64,000 nucleotides of DNA from Mesostigma viride. Taxonomy: Eukaryota > Streptophyta > Mesostigmatophyceae > Mesostigmatales > Mesostigmataceae. The notes beneath the pieces were generated by a model. The model did not search any database and was not told the DNA's origin. It saw nothing but the letters and a program-made list of their open reading frames with translations. Where the stretch lies: positions 608,120-672,119 of the forward strand of contig RPFO01000123.1 of assembly GCA_009746045.1 (NCBI GenBank), given 5' to 3'. The position numbers and the translations under genes are program-made. Positions 8,619-18,920 of the stretch are shown here, one piece after another. Each line of letters begins with the position of its first letter. The stretch's first letter is position 1.

Positions 8619-11600
8619 TTGGACTCCATGTTTAGCATGGTTACAGGGATGCAGTTTGATCAGCAATTCAAGTGGGCTGCCAAGGAACCTGGATATGAGT
8701 TTGTGGGAACAGTGGGGCGTGAGGACCACGAGTCACAAGGGATAGCGGAGAGAGCGGTACAGGAGTTTAAGCTGCTTGCTACCCGACGTGGGGACCACAT
8801 GCCACACAGTGAATTCTCTAGTCGGCTCTTGTGGGCACTTGCCGTGTGTCGAAGTTTGAACAACCGTGTGCTGATGTCGACACAGGATGGGGTGTTGGTG
8901 ACTGCCGAGGGTTTGCAGTTTGGCCAATATCACGATGTGGTGGTGGATGTGTACAAAGACCACCTAGCATCCCGTTTTCAGCGCCTTGTCCAGTTGGATA
9001 GGCGACGTGGGGCTTATGAGCCCAGTGTGGGGCATGATGTTTGGCTGCACAAGGAAGGTGCCCTGGGTAAGCGTGGCAGGTGGCTTGGTCCAGCCAAGGT
9101 AATTTCTTGTGATGCTGCTATGCGTAAATGCGTGGTGGACTATGAGGGCACTGAGGTCACTATGGCTTGGAATAGGGTGAAGCCCTACATGCGTGATGTG
9201 GAGGCTTGGTCTAGAGTGTTGGAGTTGTACTCCGACCCTAGCAGGCTCTCTAGCACTGTGACTCCTCCTTCCTCTTCGGCTCCTGTATGTGACAATGCAG
9301 GGGACAGTGGTACTAGCGCGCCTAGTGGGGAAGCTGAGTTGGAGTTGCAGAGTGGGGACTATGATGATGATGTTGCTGTGGTAGCACACCACTTACACAC
9401 CCTAGGGGTAGAACAGGCAGAGAGCTTGCGCGACAGCTTGCCTAACCTCCCCCCTTCTGGCGTTGGTCGGGAGGATCCCTGCGTTGGTAGGGATAGTACT
9501 CAGGGCAGTTCCTGTCTTGAGCGCCCAAGCCGTAAGGGCTTTCTCACCCTTGCTGTAGAAAGGTTGATGCGTAAACCTCCTACAGACGCTTTGCAAAATC
9601 CCGTCAAGGCAGCGATGGTATCCGCATTTGGTACCCTGGGTGATCAGCATGGTATGAGGATGTTGGTAGATACGCAGGCGAGAACCTCCATTGTCTCATC
9701 CCTGCACTACAATCCTGTGAGACCCTCAGTGCACTGGGAGTGTGTGACTGATTTTGCTGGCTCAACGAAGTTCCCTGTCCTTGGTGTCATTGATGTCAAT
9801 GTGATGGGGGTGCTAGTTGAGTTTTGCGTGGTGGAAGGGTATAGTGGTCCACCAATCCTTGGTCAGAACTTCCTTGTACGGGAGGATGTCTGGGTCAACT
9901 CCACCTGCTTGCGGCGGGAGGGGCATGCTGATCTGCCTCTTGAGGACTATGCTGTCATGTCTGACTGCCAACTTGTTGCTGTCATAGGCAACATTCGGCA
10001 CGTGAACTATGCCCGTGAGAGTGATGTGCCGTTGGTAACTCAGTTGTTGCTTCCTAAACGTCCTAGCTTGGCTAGTCTCGGCATTGGACGTCATGATGTT
10101 GCTACCCAAAGCCCTATCTCTTACCATGATGCTGACGTGGAGTGTCAAACGGAGGAGGGGCTAGATGGGTGGACTAAGGCCATTATTGCGTCAGGTGAAA
10201 GGTGGCTTGCATACCGTGCTGTTGAACCGGTTGATGAAGTGCCCAGTGGTGCTCGCCTTTTGCGCCACAAGTGGACTTTGGAGCGTAAGTTGGTGCCTGA
10301 CACAACAACTAGGGTGCCTTTTGTTCGCCCGGTGGTCCTAGAATTTTCAGGTACTAGTGATCTTCCGGACAATGCCATCTCAGCACCTGGGTTGATCAAG
10401 GATAATTGGCGCATGGTCCTGTCCTTCTACCTAGGCCAGCTCAACAAGGGACTTCCGTATGAGTCAGCCCTCATGGATTTCAGCAAAGCTTTTTTGAATG
10501 GTGATCCCAAGCTCGCTGAGAATGTGTGGGCTGGCACGACCCGCTTGTATGTGCGCTGTCCTCCCTTGTGGCAGCCTATCATGGGCAAGAAGTTTCTCCG
10601 TCTCTTGAAGGGTGTTGACGGTACTGTGACAGGTCCTCGGATTTGGCGCCTTTGCCTCGAGCGTCTTTTGCTTGATGTGATGCACATGTACTATCATGAC
10701 CTGGACCCCTCTCTGTTTGTTGGCTCATGGGAGGGGCAGCCAGTTTTTGTGTTCATTCATGTCGATGATGTGGACTGCATGGGCCCCACACCGTGGCTAG
10801 ACTGGTTTTGTGCCACTGTTGCTCAGCACTTCCCGGTCGGCAAGGTCATTCGCCGCGTCTTGGACAAGTATGTCAAGTTCTGTGGCGTCGACACTATGCT
10901 CACCAAGGATGCCTCTGGCAGATATGTGATGAAGCTGCGTGCAGCGGGGGACTATGTTCAGGAGCTCATCACTCAGCTTTCATCCCTTACTAGTCAGTAT
11001 ATTCAGCCTGCTGAGTGTGGTTCTCTGCGGGGTAAGCTGAACTGGCTGGTCTCTACCGTCTCCCCTGACTTGGCGGTGCTTGCTCGGTTGCCAGATGACT
11101 TGATGTGCTCTCTTTCCCGCAATGTCATGTGTAAGTACATTTCTGCCTCCCCTGGGTTGGTCTTACATGGGGTGGACTATGAGCGGCCTATTCACTTGTC
11201 CGCGTATTGTGATAGCAGTTTGGATAGTGCTAATATCTCTAAGCTCCGTGGGCGCTGTGCCGCTGTGGTGCTTTTGAGTAATTCTGCCACTGTCCATGTC
11301 CCTGAATCTTCCCCTTCACCCTTTGCGTGGTTTTCTCGCTTACATCGGCGGGTGTATGTGGGTAGTGACACTGCAGAGGCTCGTGCCTTCTGCGAGACTG
11401 CTGAGGAGTTGATGTATTTCCGTGCGGTTCTTCGGTGGTGTTTGAAGTTTTGCCGTGTCATTCCACAGGTTGATACCACCATCTTCACGGATTCGCAGTC
11501 GCTGATTGACTTTTTGGCTGATCCTTATGCGCGCACGCGCAAGCTCGACTTCCTTCGTGCCAAAGAATATAGTGACGCTGTTTCGCTGTACCATGTTCGC

Positions 11601-11693
11601 GACAATGATAACATTTCAGATGCTTTGACCAAGCTGTATGCCAAGGCTAGGCCTCAGTATGACAAGCTTCGTCTAGTTCAGGCGACACTTTAA
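8619..11693 (+). CDS. Copia element 1 Pol: integrase C-part, protease-like domain, RT, RNase H
   Basis: 1024 residues. The frame is open slightly upstream (GDLLEGIDLLDS), so the given ATG is not a true start. Residues ~15-50 hold MQFDQQF and ESQGIAERAVQEF (integrase second Asp and Glu, 29 residues between them). A chromo/SH3-like integrase tail follows to ~200. Residues ~345-440 look like a retropepsin: MLVDTQARTSIV, a VMGVLVEFCVV strand and PPILGQNFL, with Gln where Gly is usual. RT spans ~500-790 with ALMDFSKAFLNGD (motif A), LKGVDGTVTGPRIW and FIHVDDVD (catalytic Asp pair). RNase H spans ~855-1015: AYCDSSLDSA, GSDTAEARAF, FTDSQSLIDFL, ISDALTKL. The protease-after-integrase order is unusual for copia. 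Confidence 0.88.
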   Translation: MDSMFSMVTGMQFDQQFKWAAKEPGYEFVGTVGREDHESQGIAERAVQEFKLLATRRGDHMPHSEFSSRLLWALAVCRSLNNRVLMSTQDGVLVTAEGLQFGQYHDVVVDVYKDHLASRFQRLVQLDRRRGAYEPSVGHDVWLHKEGALGKRGRWLGPAKVISCDAAMRKCVVDYEGTEVTMAWNRVKPYMRDVEAWSRVLELYSDPSRLSSTVTPPSSSAPVCDNAGDSGTSAPSGEAELELQSGDYDDDVAVVAHHLHTLGVEQAESLRDSLPNLPPSGVGREDPCVGRDSTQGSSCLERPSRKGFLTLAVERLMRKPPTDALQNPVKAAMVSAFGTLGDQHGMRMLVDTQARTSIVSSLHYNPVRPSVHWECVTDFAGSTKFPVLGVIDVNVMGVLVEFCVVEGYSGPPILGQNFLVREDVWVNSTCLRREGHADLPLEDYAVMSDCQLVAVIGNIRHVNYARESDVPLVTQLLLPKRPSLASLGIGRHDVATQSPISYHDADVECQTEEGLDGWTKAIIASGERWLAYRAVEPVDEVPSGARLLRHKWTLERKLVPDTTTRVPFVRPVVLEFSGTSDLPDNAISAPGLIKDNWRMVLSFYLGQLNKGLPYESALMDFSKAFLNGDPKLAENVWAGTTRLYVRCPPLWQPIMGKKFLRLLKGVDGTVTGPRIWRLCLERLLLDVMHMYYHDLDPSLFVGSWEGQPVFVFIHVDDVDCMGPTPWLDWFCATVAQHFPVGKVIRRVLDKYVKFCGVDTMLTKDASGRYVMKLRAAGDYVQELITQLSSLTSQYIQPAECGSLRGKLNWLVSTVSPDLAVLARLPDDLMCSLSRNVMCKYISASPGLVLHGVDYERPIHLSAYCDSSLDSANISKLRGRCAAVVLLSNSATVHVPESSPSPFAWFSRLHRRVYVGSDTAEARAFCETAEELMYFRAVLRWCLKFCRVIPQVDTTIFTDSQSLIDFLADPYARTRKLDFLRAKEYSDAVSLYHVRDNDNISDALTKLYAKARPQYDKLRLVQATL

Positions 11694-12110
11694 ATTGTCC
11701 CTGTCTGATTTCAGGGTTACATCTTGCCCTGGCTGATGTGTGTTTTCACTCTTTTCTGAATTTCCTATTTAAAATTGGCATTGACCATGGCCTTGATGCT
11801 TCTCTCTGCGGGAGAGTTGCATACTATGTAATGGGCTCTTGTCTGGGTTTTCACCCGTTGATGCTTGGCGGTGGCCGGCATACTATGTTTCCGGGTTTCC
11901 CCAGTGTGGTACGATGAATAAATGACTTGCCATAATGATGTGTGTCTTGCACATGCATCCAAGTTCATGCGACCGCTATGCTTGTTGGTGTTGTTTCCCA
12001 ACAAGACTTTGCCACTACTAGGATTGTGAAGTCGGTGACTGGGATGCGGCCGTACCGATCATCTTGAGTACATCCCTGTCCGTACCGACTCACAAAGAAA
12101 AAGAAGTCGG

Positions 12111-12386
12111 AGTTGTACTGTGTAGTTCTACTCAGTACCCTAAATCCTAGTGTGGACGCCGCGCCGTCAGCATCTTTGCTGCGACGGAATCTTGTGAACG
12201 GCATCTAGCGTCGCGCCGAGGAATCTCGGACTATGTTAAGCAAGTCCAATGCACGATGATAAGTTAATGAGAAATAAATGCAACGTGACGGCGGACGAGG
12301 TAGCCGCCTGCGTGTTCCTCTGCGTAGCACCAAAGCACTTGCCTCTCGACGAAGAGCGTTGGTATCCAAAACACATTATTGCAACT
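12111..12386 (+). repeat. Right LTR of copia element 1
   Basis: 276 bp, directly after a purine-rich tract (12093-12110). It is followed by the second GTCGC target duplication copy. Confidence 0.92.
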
Positions 12387-12391
12387 GTCGC

Positions 12392-12473
12392 CCCCCCCCT
12401 GTATCTGGAGTGGCACAGCAATTTTTCTGAAGAGGCCGGAGAGCCTGCAGGTGCGGTATTCATATGCTCCTGA
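12392..12473 (+). pseudogene. Possible host exon, 3' half, right of copia element 1
   Basis: This continues the frame interrupted at 6497: PPPLYLEWHSNFSEEAGE, then AGAVFICS and TGA 12471-12473. The run of C at 12391-12398 could hide an indel, so the join is tentative. Confidence 0.35.
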
Positions 12474-12954
12474 ATGTGAGGGGGATTGTGGTGTATGTAT
12501 CCAGTTGATCACCTGGCTTTTGAAGTGTTGGCAGTGAAGTGGAAGCTAGTGGATGCTGAGAACGCCAACAGTTAGGAGCAGGCCTTGATGGAGGGGGCGG
12601 CAGCAGCGTACGTGTCATCTTGCAAAGATACACAACAGCTAGGAAGGTGTTGCATGCTGCACAATTCACTGCCAATGCTTCCTGCCATGCAGCGTGCATT
12701 ACCCCCGGTGACTGTGATTCCGCCATGCATTAAGTAGCTCGGATCTGGAAAAGACGAACTCCGTCTGTGCCGAGTTTTCTGATAGCTTACGAAATCTGGG
12801 GCGATGGCTGCCGGAAATGGTATCAACGTGTTCGTCTTGAGAAGACGATTCTATCAATTGCAACCAACCCGGTGTGATTTCATGACCTGAATCAAAAGTT
12901 ATGATGAGCATTCTCGTATATTGCGTTTCGTCGTGTATATTAATTAATTGGCCT
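12474..12954. other. No recognisable gene
   Basis: I see no supported coding frame. A TTAATTAATT motif at 12939-12949, like the LINE tails, sits just before the pentanucleotide array. Confidence 0.5.
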
Positions 12955-13214
12955 CCCATCCCATCCCATCCCATCCCATCCCATCCCATCCCATCCCATC
13001 CCATCCCATCCCATCCCATCCCATCCCATCCCATCCCATCCCATCCCATCCCATCCCATCCCATCCCATCCCATCCCATCCCATCCCATCCCATCCCATC
13101 CCATCCCATCCCATCCCATCCCATCCCATCCCATCCCATCCCATCCCATCCCATCCCATCCCATCCCATCCCATCCCATCCCATCCCATCCCATCCCATC
13201 CCATCCCATCCCAT
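12955..13214. repeat. (CCCAT)n satellite array, ~52 copies
   Basis: A perfect CCCAT pentamer run of about 260 bp. All long open frames across it (SHPIP or MGWDG repeats) are by-products of the pentamer and not genes. Copy number in the assembly may be collapsed. Confidence 0.97.
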
Positions 13215-14004
13215 AGTTGGAACGAGTCTAACGACGATGGACAACTGCTGAAAGCTGAAAGGGAACGATGGTTGTATTATAGCAATAATACAATGAGAGA
13301 AGTGTAAGCTTGAGGGCTCAGAATGGAACGTCTGGGCAAACTCGGGTGCTGCGGCACTCCCCAGTGCTACGCCTATATGCCTATGGCGGTGCTACCTGCA
13401 GCCCCTACCAGTGGACAACTGTACACTGCAATGCCATGCGACCACGTCACTAGCATCAACTACACTCGGCCCGTCAGACCCGGATAACCCGGATCTGGCG
13501 GGTCGAGCTAGAGCCTAGTCACAGTCTGGCGCTAACCGCACACCAGTCCACATGACACCTCAGTACCGTACGACCTGCCGTACAGTGCTGAGGTGTCCCG
13601 CTCCGCCGCGGTAGGCAATACGCGGCGCGCAGGCCGGAAATCCGTGTGTCAGCCTAAGCATCTCATCTAACTCCCATTATGTTTTCCTTTCAGGTTGAAG
13701 GCTAGCGACTTCAAGCCTGATCCTGCCCAGCTAGGAGACTGACTCCAAGCTGACTGAGGTGCTGAGCAACTGACACCCATACTGCAACATCTGGACTGAA
13801 AAAGATGGGCCCCAGAACTCGTGCAATACTTCTGGTGGCATCAAGTTTAGCTCAACATGCCCGGGGAGTTCCTCCTCCTCGCGAGCTCACAAGGGAGATA
13901 GCTATGCCTGTCTGCCTATCCAGGGAGTGCATCACCAGCCAAGAGAGCCATTGTATAAATGCCAAGGTAACCGTTTAAGAGGTTCCATGTTGATCTCATC
14001 TAAC
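13215..14004. other. Spacer between the two CCCAT arrays
   Basis: About 790 bp of non-repetitive sequence with no convincing gene. CTCATCTAACTCCCAT occurs here at 13665-13680 and again at 13995-14010, where it runs straight into the second array. Confidence 0.6.
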
Positions 14005-14530
14005 TCCCATCCCATCCCATCCCATCCCATCCCATCCCATCCCATCCCATCCCATCCCATCCCATCCCATCCCATCCCATCCCATCCCATCCCATCCCAT
14101 CCCATCCCATCCCATCCCATCCCATCCCATCCCATCCCATCCCATCCCATCCCATCCCATCCCATCCCATCCCATCCCATCCCATCCCATCCCATCCCAT
14201 CCCATCCCATCCCATCCCATCCCATCCCATCCCATCCCATCCCATCCCATCCCATCCCATCCCATCCCATCCCATCCCATCCCATCCCATCCCATCCCAT
14301 CCCATCCCATCCCATCCCATCCCATCCCATCCCATCCCATCCCATCCCATCCCATCCCATCCCATCCCATCCCATCCCATCCCATCCCATCCCATCCCAT
14401 CCCATCCCATCCCATCCCATCCCATCCCATCCCATCCCATCCCATCCCATCCCATCCCATCCCATCCCATCCCATCCCATCCCATCCCATCCCATCCCAT
14501 CCCATCCCATCCCATCCCATCCCATCCCAC
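14005..14530. repeat. (CCCAT)n satellite array, ~105 copies
   Basis: A perfect CCCAT run of about 525 bp, twice the length of the first array and in the same orientation. A TTAATTAATT motif follows at 14578-14588. Confidence 0.97.
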
Positions 14531-14599
14531 TCTCGATTGTACTGAGGACTTATGCTCACGTAACGAGCTGTAACGTGTTAATTAATTACTCAACTACAC

Positions 14600-14945
14600 A
14601 GATCAGCTGCTGGCTGACCTCATGGTCCCAGCTCAGTTTGAACACCGCATTTCCTCCCTCTCTCTAGCTTGGATCGACTGCCATGCAGGACAAGAAGATT
14701 CTGATGGCAGACCGTTGTCCAGGCCCACACGCCAGCCCCTGTTGTGGGCAAGCACCCTCGACCCCCCCAGGAGGAATTGAGGGGCGCTTGGCTGCATGAG
14801 TAGAGTACCTAGGATTTTGGTAGATTGGATTAGAGCTAGCTTAGTTTTCGCGGCTCCGGGTTCACCCCCACCCACCAGCAATGGAATACGTGCTACATGA
14901 TCTCCCAACGGAGTCATGTTTACTTTGTATGTAATTTAATTTAAT
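14600..14945 (+). pseudogene. LINE 3' end remnant
   Basis: Short broken coding traces (HISSLSLAWIDCHAGQ-like, then LLWASTLDPPRR) precede a 3' UTR that ends GATCTCCCAACGGAGTCATG and AATTTAATTTAAT. The inverted CTCC...GGAG tail motif is the one seen in the other LINE ends of the window. Only the last ~350 bp are recognisable. Confidence 0.5.
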
Positions 14946-15360
14946 ATACAATACGGGGGGGGGGGGGGGTTTGGCGTAACTAGAAATACGCCATATCGCA
15001 TTCTTAACGCAAATGCGCCGTATAATACGTCTTTTTCGCGCATTTTTTCACGGAGCTCTGGAACTTGGCGCCAGCCCGGCCTGGCGCCAGACCTAGCTTT
15101 GGCGTCGCTCACCCAGCTAGGCAGGTACGCAGCCTAAACCACACTCGGGGAGTACTGACCAAGGAGACAACCAGCGCAGGCCAGAAATCGGGAGAATCCA
15201 GACCATGGTATAGCTCGCGCCTGCCGTTATCATGTCCGCGTGTTCGAGTCGTTCAGGATGATGAATATGAATGGTGATGGAAATGTGTAGCCTTGTGCAT
15301 TGAAATTATGGCTGGCTTACGTGTAGAGCGACTAGTACGGACCTACGCGGTTGGCATATG
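14946..15360. other. No recognisable gene; G15 run
   Basis: It contains a G homopolymer (14955-14969) and AT/CG-alternating sequence (TATAATACG-like) resembling hAT subterminal sequence further right. No supported coding frame. Confidence 0.5.
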
Positions 15361-15368
15361 GTCCCGCT

Positions 15369-16884
15369 CAGAGTTCCATTATACGGCGTATTATACGGTA
15401 TTATACGGTATAATACGCGTTATACAAGGTCGAGCGGATAATTTTTATCCGTTTTATACGATTTGCGTATTTTTACGTATAATACGGCGAATAATTCGTA
15501 TAAGCGCGCGTATAATGGGGTTTTCGCGCTCATCCGAGGTCCGGCAGCCAAATTTTTCGGGCGGGAACTAAGGCGGGAATGCAAGGGAACTTAGAAACAC
15601 TACGGAAACCATCCACTGGTTGACATTTGGCGACCGTGAGACACAAGGATCTTACAAGCAAGCTACACTGTACAGGCTGGCATGGCAAGTTGGCAACCCA
15701 AGTTGGCAACCCTCCATGCTGTTTAGGTCTCTGCCCTTGCCTCTCGGGCAGCCATGCACCGAATATTAATGTAAGTCATACAGAAAACTGACTGGTACGA
15801 GAGCATGGCCGCTTTACATTTTCAATCTGTAGGCATGATCCTTAGGTCTTGAAAAGCTTATATCCTTGGCCAGGCAACGTTTGGATGTGCGCAGATATGT
15901 CTCGACCTTCTGCTCGATGCGGCAACCTCGTTTCAGCAACCAGGTGGCGACCGTGCATGTGCTAACTGTTGATAGGCGGGAAATGCTCCTACATTTGAAC
16001 GCGGATAGATGTTTCACGTTATTCCTTACATGATTTATAAGCGACGACGGCCAGGAAAGGCTTGCAGCTACGTCCATCAGGTGGGCATGCTGGCTCCGTC
16101 AAGAAAGGTAATATGCGGTTTTGATCTGGTACGTGCTATCCTGTTCACGTGTTCATTGTACTGTATCAAGTTGTTGGGTGGATTGTAAAATAATCGTAGA
16201 CCTGTAATGGAGGTTTTCTGCTTGTCTTTTGGTTGCTTTACTGCCTCTACGCATTATTGGCTCGTGATGGTTGGGGAATACCACTACGACATGCAGATTT
16301 TGGACCAGATTTGTCTGCTATTAGCTTATGCTTCATCGAAAGCAGTGACGTAGTGCTTGGCATTGTTTATAAATATGATAAGCTTGATAACGCGATGTTT
16401 TTTCTTGCTAAAAACATCTCGAAACAAGTGGTTTTCTGGCCAGATCTAGCCACTATTTCTTGTTTTGCTCGCCAAAGTCAGCCTTCTTCTTGTGTGCTCC
16501 TCATGCATACAAGAAACACGGAGATGCCCAGGACCTGCTTGCATGGAAGCATAGCCATCTTACTTCTTTTGCTTTTTTCATCCTTCCATTTCATTTGGCG
16601 TTGTTTTTTAGGCTATAATGCATAGGTAATCTAGCTCCTCGTGAACCCCGGTTTACACGTCCAGTGTTCCCAAGCACTGCTGAGCAGTGGCAACCCATGT
16701 ATCATGTGTAATTTAGTGTCAGAAACATGTGGACTGCTTGAAATGATATCAAAATGCATGAAACAACCCCAAAAACGATTAAACCCAGTATTTGCGTATA
16801 ATTTCCGGATAATACCGTATTATACCGTATTATCCATTATACAGGCCCCGCGTATAACCGCGTATTGCGTATAATGGAACTCTG
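15369..16884. mobile_element. Non-autonomous hAT-type DNA transposon (8-bp TSD GTCCCGCT)
   Basis: The element starts CAGAGTTCCATTATACG and ends with its inverted copy CGTATAATGGAACTCTG. It is flanked by an exact 8-bp duplication GTCCCGCT (15361-15368 and 16885-16892). CAGAG-type ends plus 8-bp duplication are hAT hallmarks. Subterminal regions (15379-15520, 16790-16875) carry many TATAATACG and TATTATACG motifs that may be transposase sites. I see no transposase. The interior contains a dispersed repeat (15790-16215), so this may be a hAT derivative that captured other DNA. Confidence 0.85.
15790..16215 (+). repeat. Dispersed repeat inside the hAT element
   Basis: It includes GCGACGACGGCCAGGAAAGG, GCTACGTCCAT and TGTTCACGTGTTCATTGTA. 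The right part recurs at 63541-63745 and the left part recurs at about 16990-17245, all in the same orientation. No coding function was recognised. Confidence 0.6.
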
Positions 16885-16989
16885 GTCCCGCTTCATCTCT
16901 GCCAGTTCATCGATCTCCAGCCAGGCCAGTCCTCAGCGTGGGTATAAACCATGGCAAAGCGAGACCGACTTGCATAAAAATAATAATTG

Positions 16990-17245
16990 ACGTCTGCGGT
17001 CATGGAGCAGCAGAAAACTGACATCGGTATGAGAGCATGGCTTGGCATTTTCAACTGAGATATTTTGCAGGCATAATCCATAGGCCTTCAAAGCTTGAAT
17101 CCTCAGCCATGCAAAGTCTGGATGAGCGCAGATATGTCTCGACCAATTAGAACTGCTCGTTGCAGCAACCTCGTAAATGATCAGCGACGATGCAGGTCGG
17201 TCGCCATGCATGTGCTAACTGTTGCTAGGAGGGAAATATGTCCAT
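16990..17245 (+). repeat. Second copy (left part) of the dispersed repeat
   Basis: Related to 15790-15990: both have GAGAGCATGG, GCAGATATGTCTCGACC and CATGTGCTAACTGTTG. It lies just upstream of LINE B. Confidence 0.55.
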
Positions 17246-17427
17246 GCATTTGTACGCGTATGTATATTTCCTCGTCGACGCAACCACGAGCCACGAGGTA
17301 GCCATGGCTGACGGCGGCGCTCATAACTTTCACGTTTGAGCACCGAATTTAGTCGTGAATATCACAATCGCTTTGTCTCTCGAAGACGCACATGCTGATA
17401 TAATTTTCCGACGCTATTACGCAATAT

Positions 17428-17705
17428 ATGGCGAACAAACACGCCTCGACGCAACGCAGCCTGGCGGCTGCGCTCGGCAATGACAATACGTCTGCAGCTT
17501 CGGCTGCAGCTTCGCCCTCAGGTTCGGCAGGCAGCGGTGACACTAGTCCCGCACTGGTGGTCGCCCAGCACCCTCCTGGGCTTCCTGCCTCGCCTTCAGC
17601 CTCGCCCGAGCCCAAACGCAGCCGCCCAACCGAACCTAGCTGGTCTGAGTACAACTTTGACGTTGACGAGTTATTTTCCACCTTCGACGTCAACAGACCC
17701 GGCTA
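17428..17705 (+). pseudogene. LINE B ORF1, 5' part
   Basis: ATG 17428 gives MANKHASTQRSLAAALG, an Ala/Ser/Pro-rich region, then PEPKRSRPTEPSWSEYNFDV and FSTFDVNRPG, exactly where the CACTA element begins. The low-complexity N-terminus followed by the WSE-DFDVD-FTTFD-NRP block is shared with LINE E. The rest of ORF1 resumes at 57606. Confidence 0.8.
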
Positions 17706-18140
17706 CACTAGGAAGTCGGAAAAAATTCGTCCTGAGATCTCTTGAGATTCTCCTGAGTTTTTTTTTTACAAATCTTGAGAAATCCTGAGAAATCCTGAGA
17801 TGTCCTGAGAATATCTTGAGATTGTCCTGAGATTAATCCTGAGTTTTCCTGAGATTGTCCTGAGATTCATCCTGATATTTCGTCTTCACAAAATCTGGTA
17901 AGTGCACACCTCGGGTCCTGAGATATTCTGGTGAAAAACTCAGGTCTTGAGATTTTGACTTTGTAGTGAAAATCTCAGGACAAAATCTCAGGACAATCTC
18001 AGGACAATCTCAGGACAAAATCTCAGGACAATCTCAGGACAATCTCAGGACAAAAAAACGAGTAGTAGAATCTCAAGAAATTCTCAGGACAATCTCAGGA
18101 CAAAAAAACGAGTAGAATCTCAAGAAAATCAAGAACATGC
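17706..18140. repeat. Left terminal and subterminal repeats of the outer CACTA
   Basis: After the 14-bp inverted repeat come more than 20 copies of CCTGAGA or its inverse TCTCAGGA, first in one orientation and then (from ~17955) in the other. Such arrays bind the transposase or its partner protein in known CACTA systems. Confidence 0.85.
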
Positions 18141-18666
18141 ACAGGCGAATTCTCCAGCCATTCTGGGACAAAAAAATGGTGTTATCAGGGACCGTCAGAA
18201 ATACAACAATGCAAGATGATTACAACAGGGGCATGACTCACAATCAGTGCATTTATTACATTGATAAATATCATGTTACAGCTTGCATACATCATCCACA
18301 GCAAACATGCTGTCAACTGACATTCGTAGTCATGTCTTGCTGAAAGGGCAAAACTGATTCATTCTTGGAATCAGGGAAGTTTGTGTACATCTTCACACAA
18401 TTCTTCACGAGAAGAGTTCTCATGCCTCTCCCATACTGTTCAGAGTCCGCATGTTTCGTTCTACGTCTTCCTGCACGTAGGAGCACAATTAAGAAGGACA
18501 AAGCAGCAAGGCAGGGCCAGAATCAGAAAGGCTGCAGGATGTGCAAATGTACACCAAATCCAAAATGACGAGACAGTAAAAAATCACGCTCGTACACGAG
18601 ACAAAAAAATCGCTTTGTAGTGCAAAAAAATGGAATCCTGTGCACCCTGATCGTGAAAACTTACAG

Positions 18667-18771
18667 CTATTCCAAAACTGGCTGGACTCGGTTTGATGCC
18701 ATGCCTTCTGCCTTCTGGCCATTCAGCAGCTCGCAGTGTTTTGCTTGTGCCGCGCTGTCCGGGGTATTTTC
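18667..18771 (-). pseudogene. Outer CACTA second gene, probable last exon
   Basis: An acceptor (GCGTGCAG) precedes an open frame reading ENTPDSAAQAKHCELLNGQK and ending at TAG (18667-18669). It is downstream of a clear GTAAGT donor at 18915-18920. It is inferred from splice sites and frame only. Confidence 0.4.
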
Positions 18772-18920
18772 CTGCACGCAAACAGCAGAGAGTTTGGACC
18801 ATTGGGTTGCGCAAGTAGTCAGAAAAAGAATACACAACAAAACCGCAATGCAAACTAATCAAGGCATCCACAATTATAAAGATGGTAACATTTCCGTATC
18901 TGAGGAGCTGCGGAACTTAC

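Larger units (their letters stand above)
6498..12386 (+). mobile_element. Ty1/copia-type LTR retrotransposon 1 (complete, TSD GTCGC)
   Basis: This is a 5.9-kb element with LTRs at 6498-6777 and 12111-12386. Both LTRs begin AGTTG and end CAACT. The target duplication GTCGC is exact (6493-6497, 12387-12391). Order: gag (6805-8031), integrase (8078-8613 and the start of the next ORF), retropepsin-like domain, reverse transcriptase and RNase H (to 11693), then a purine-rich stretch (CAAAGAAAAAGAAG) before the right LTR. Integrase upstream of RT defines the copia type. The LTRs differ by a few substitutions and one 4-bp indel, so insertion was fairly recent, but the integrase region is frameshifted. 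Confidence 0.92.

Noticed and set aside
12948-13307. Long open frames of SHPIP or MGWDG repeats over the CCCAT arrays (also 13927-14667)
   Set aside because: A 5-bp repeat without stops is open in all frames on both strands. No unique coding sequence supports a gene.
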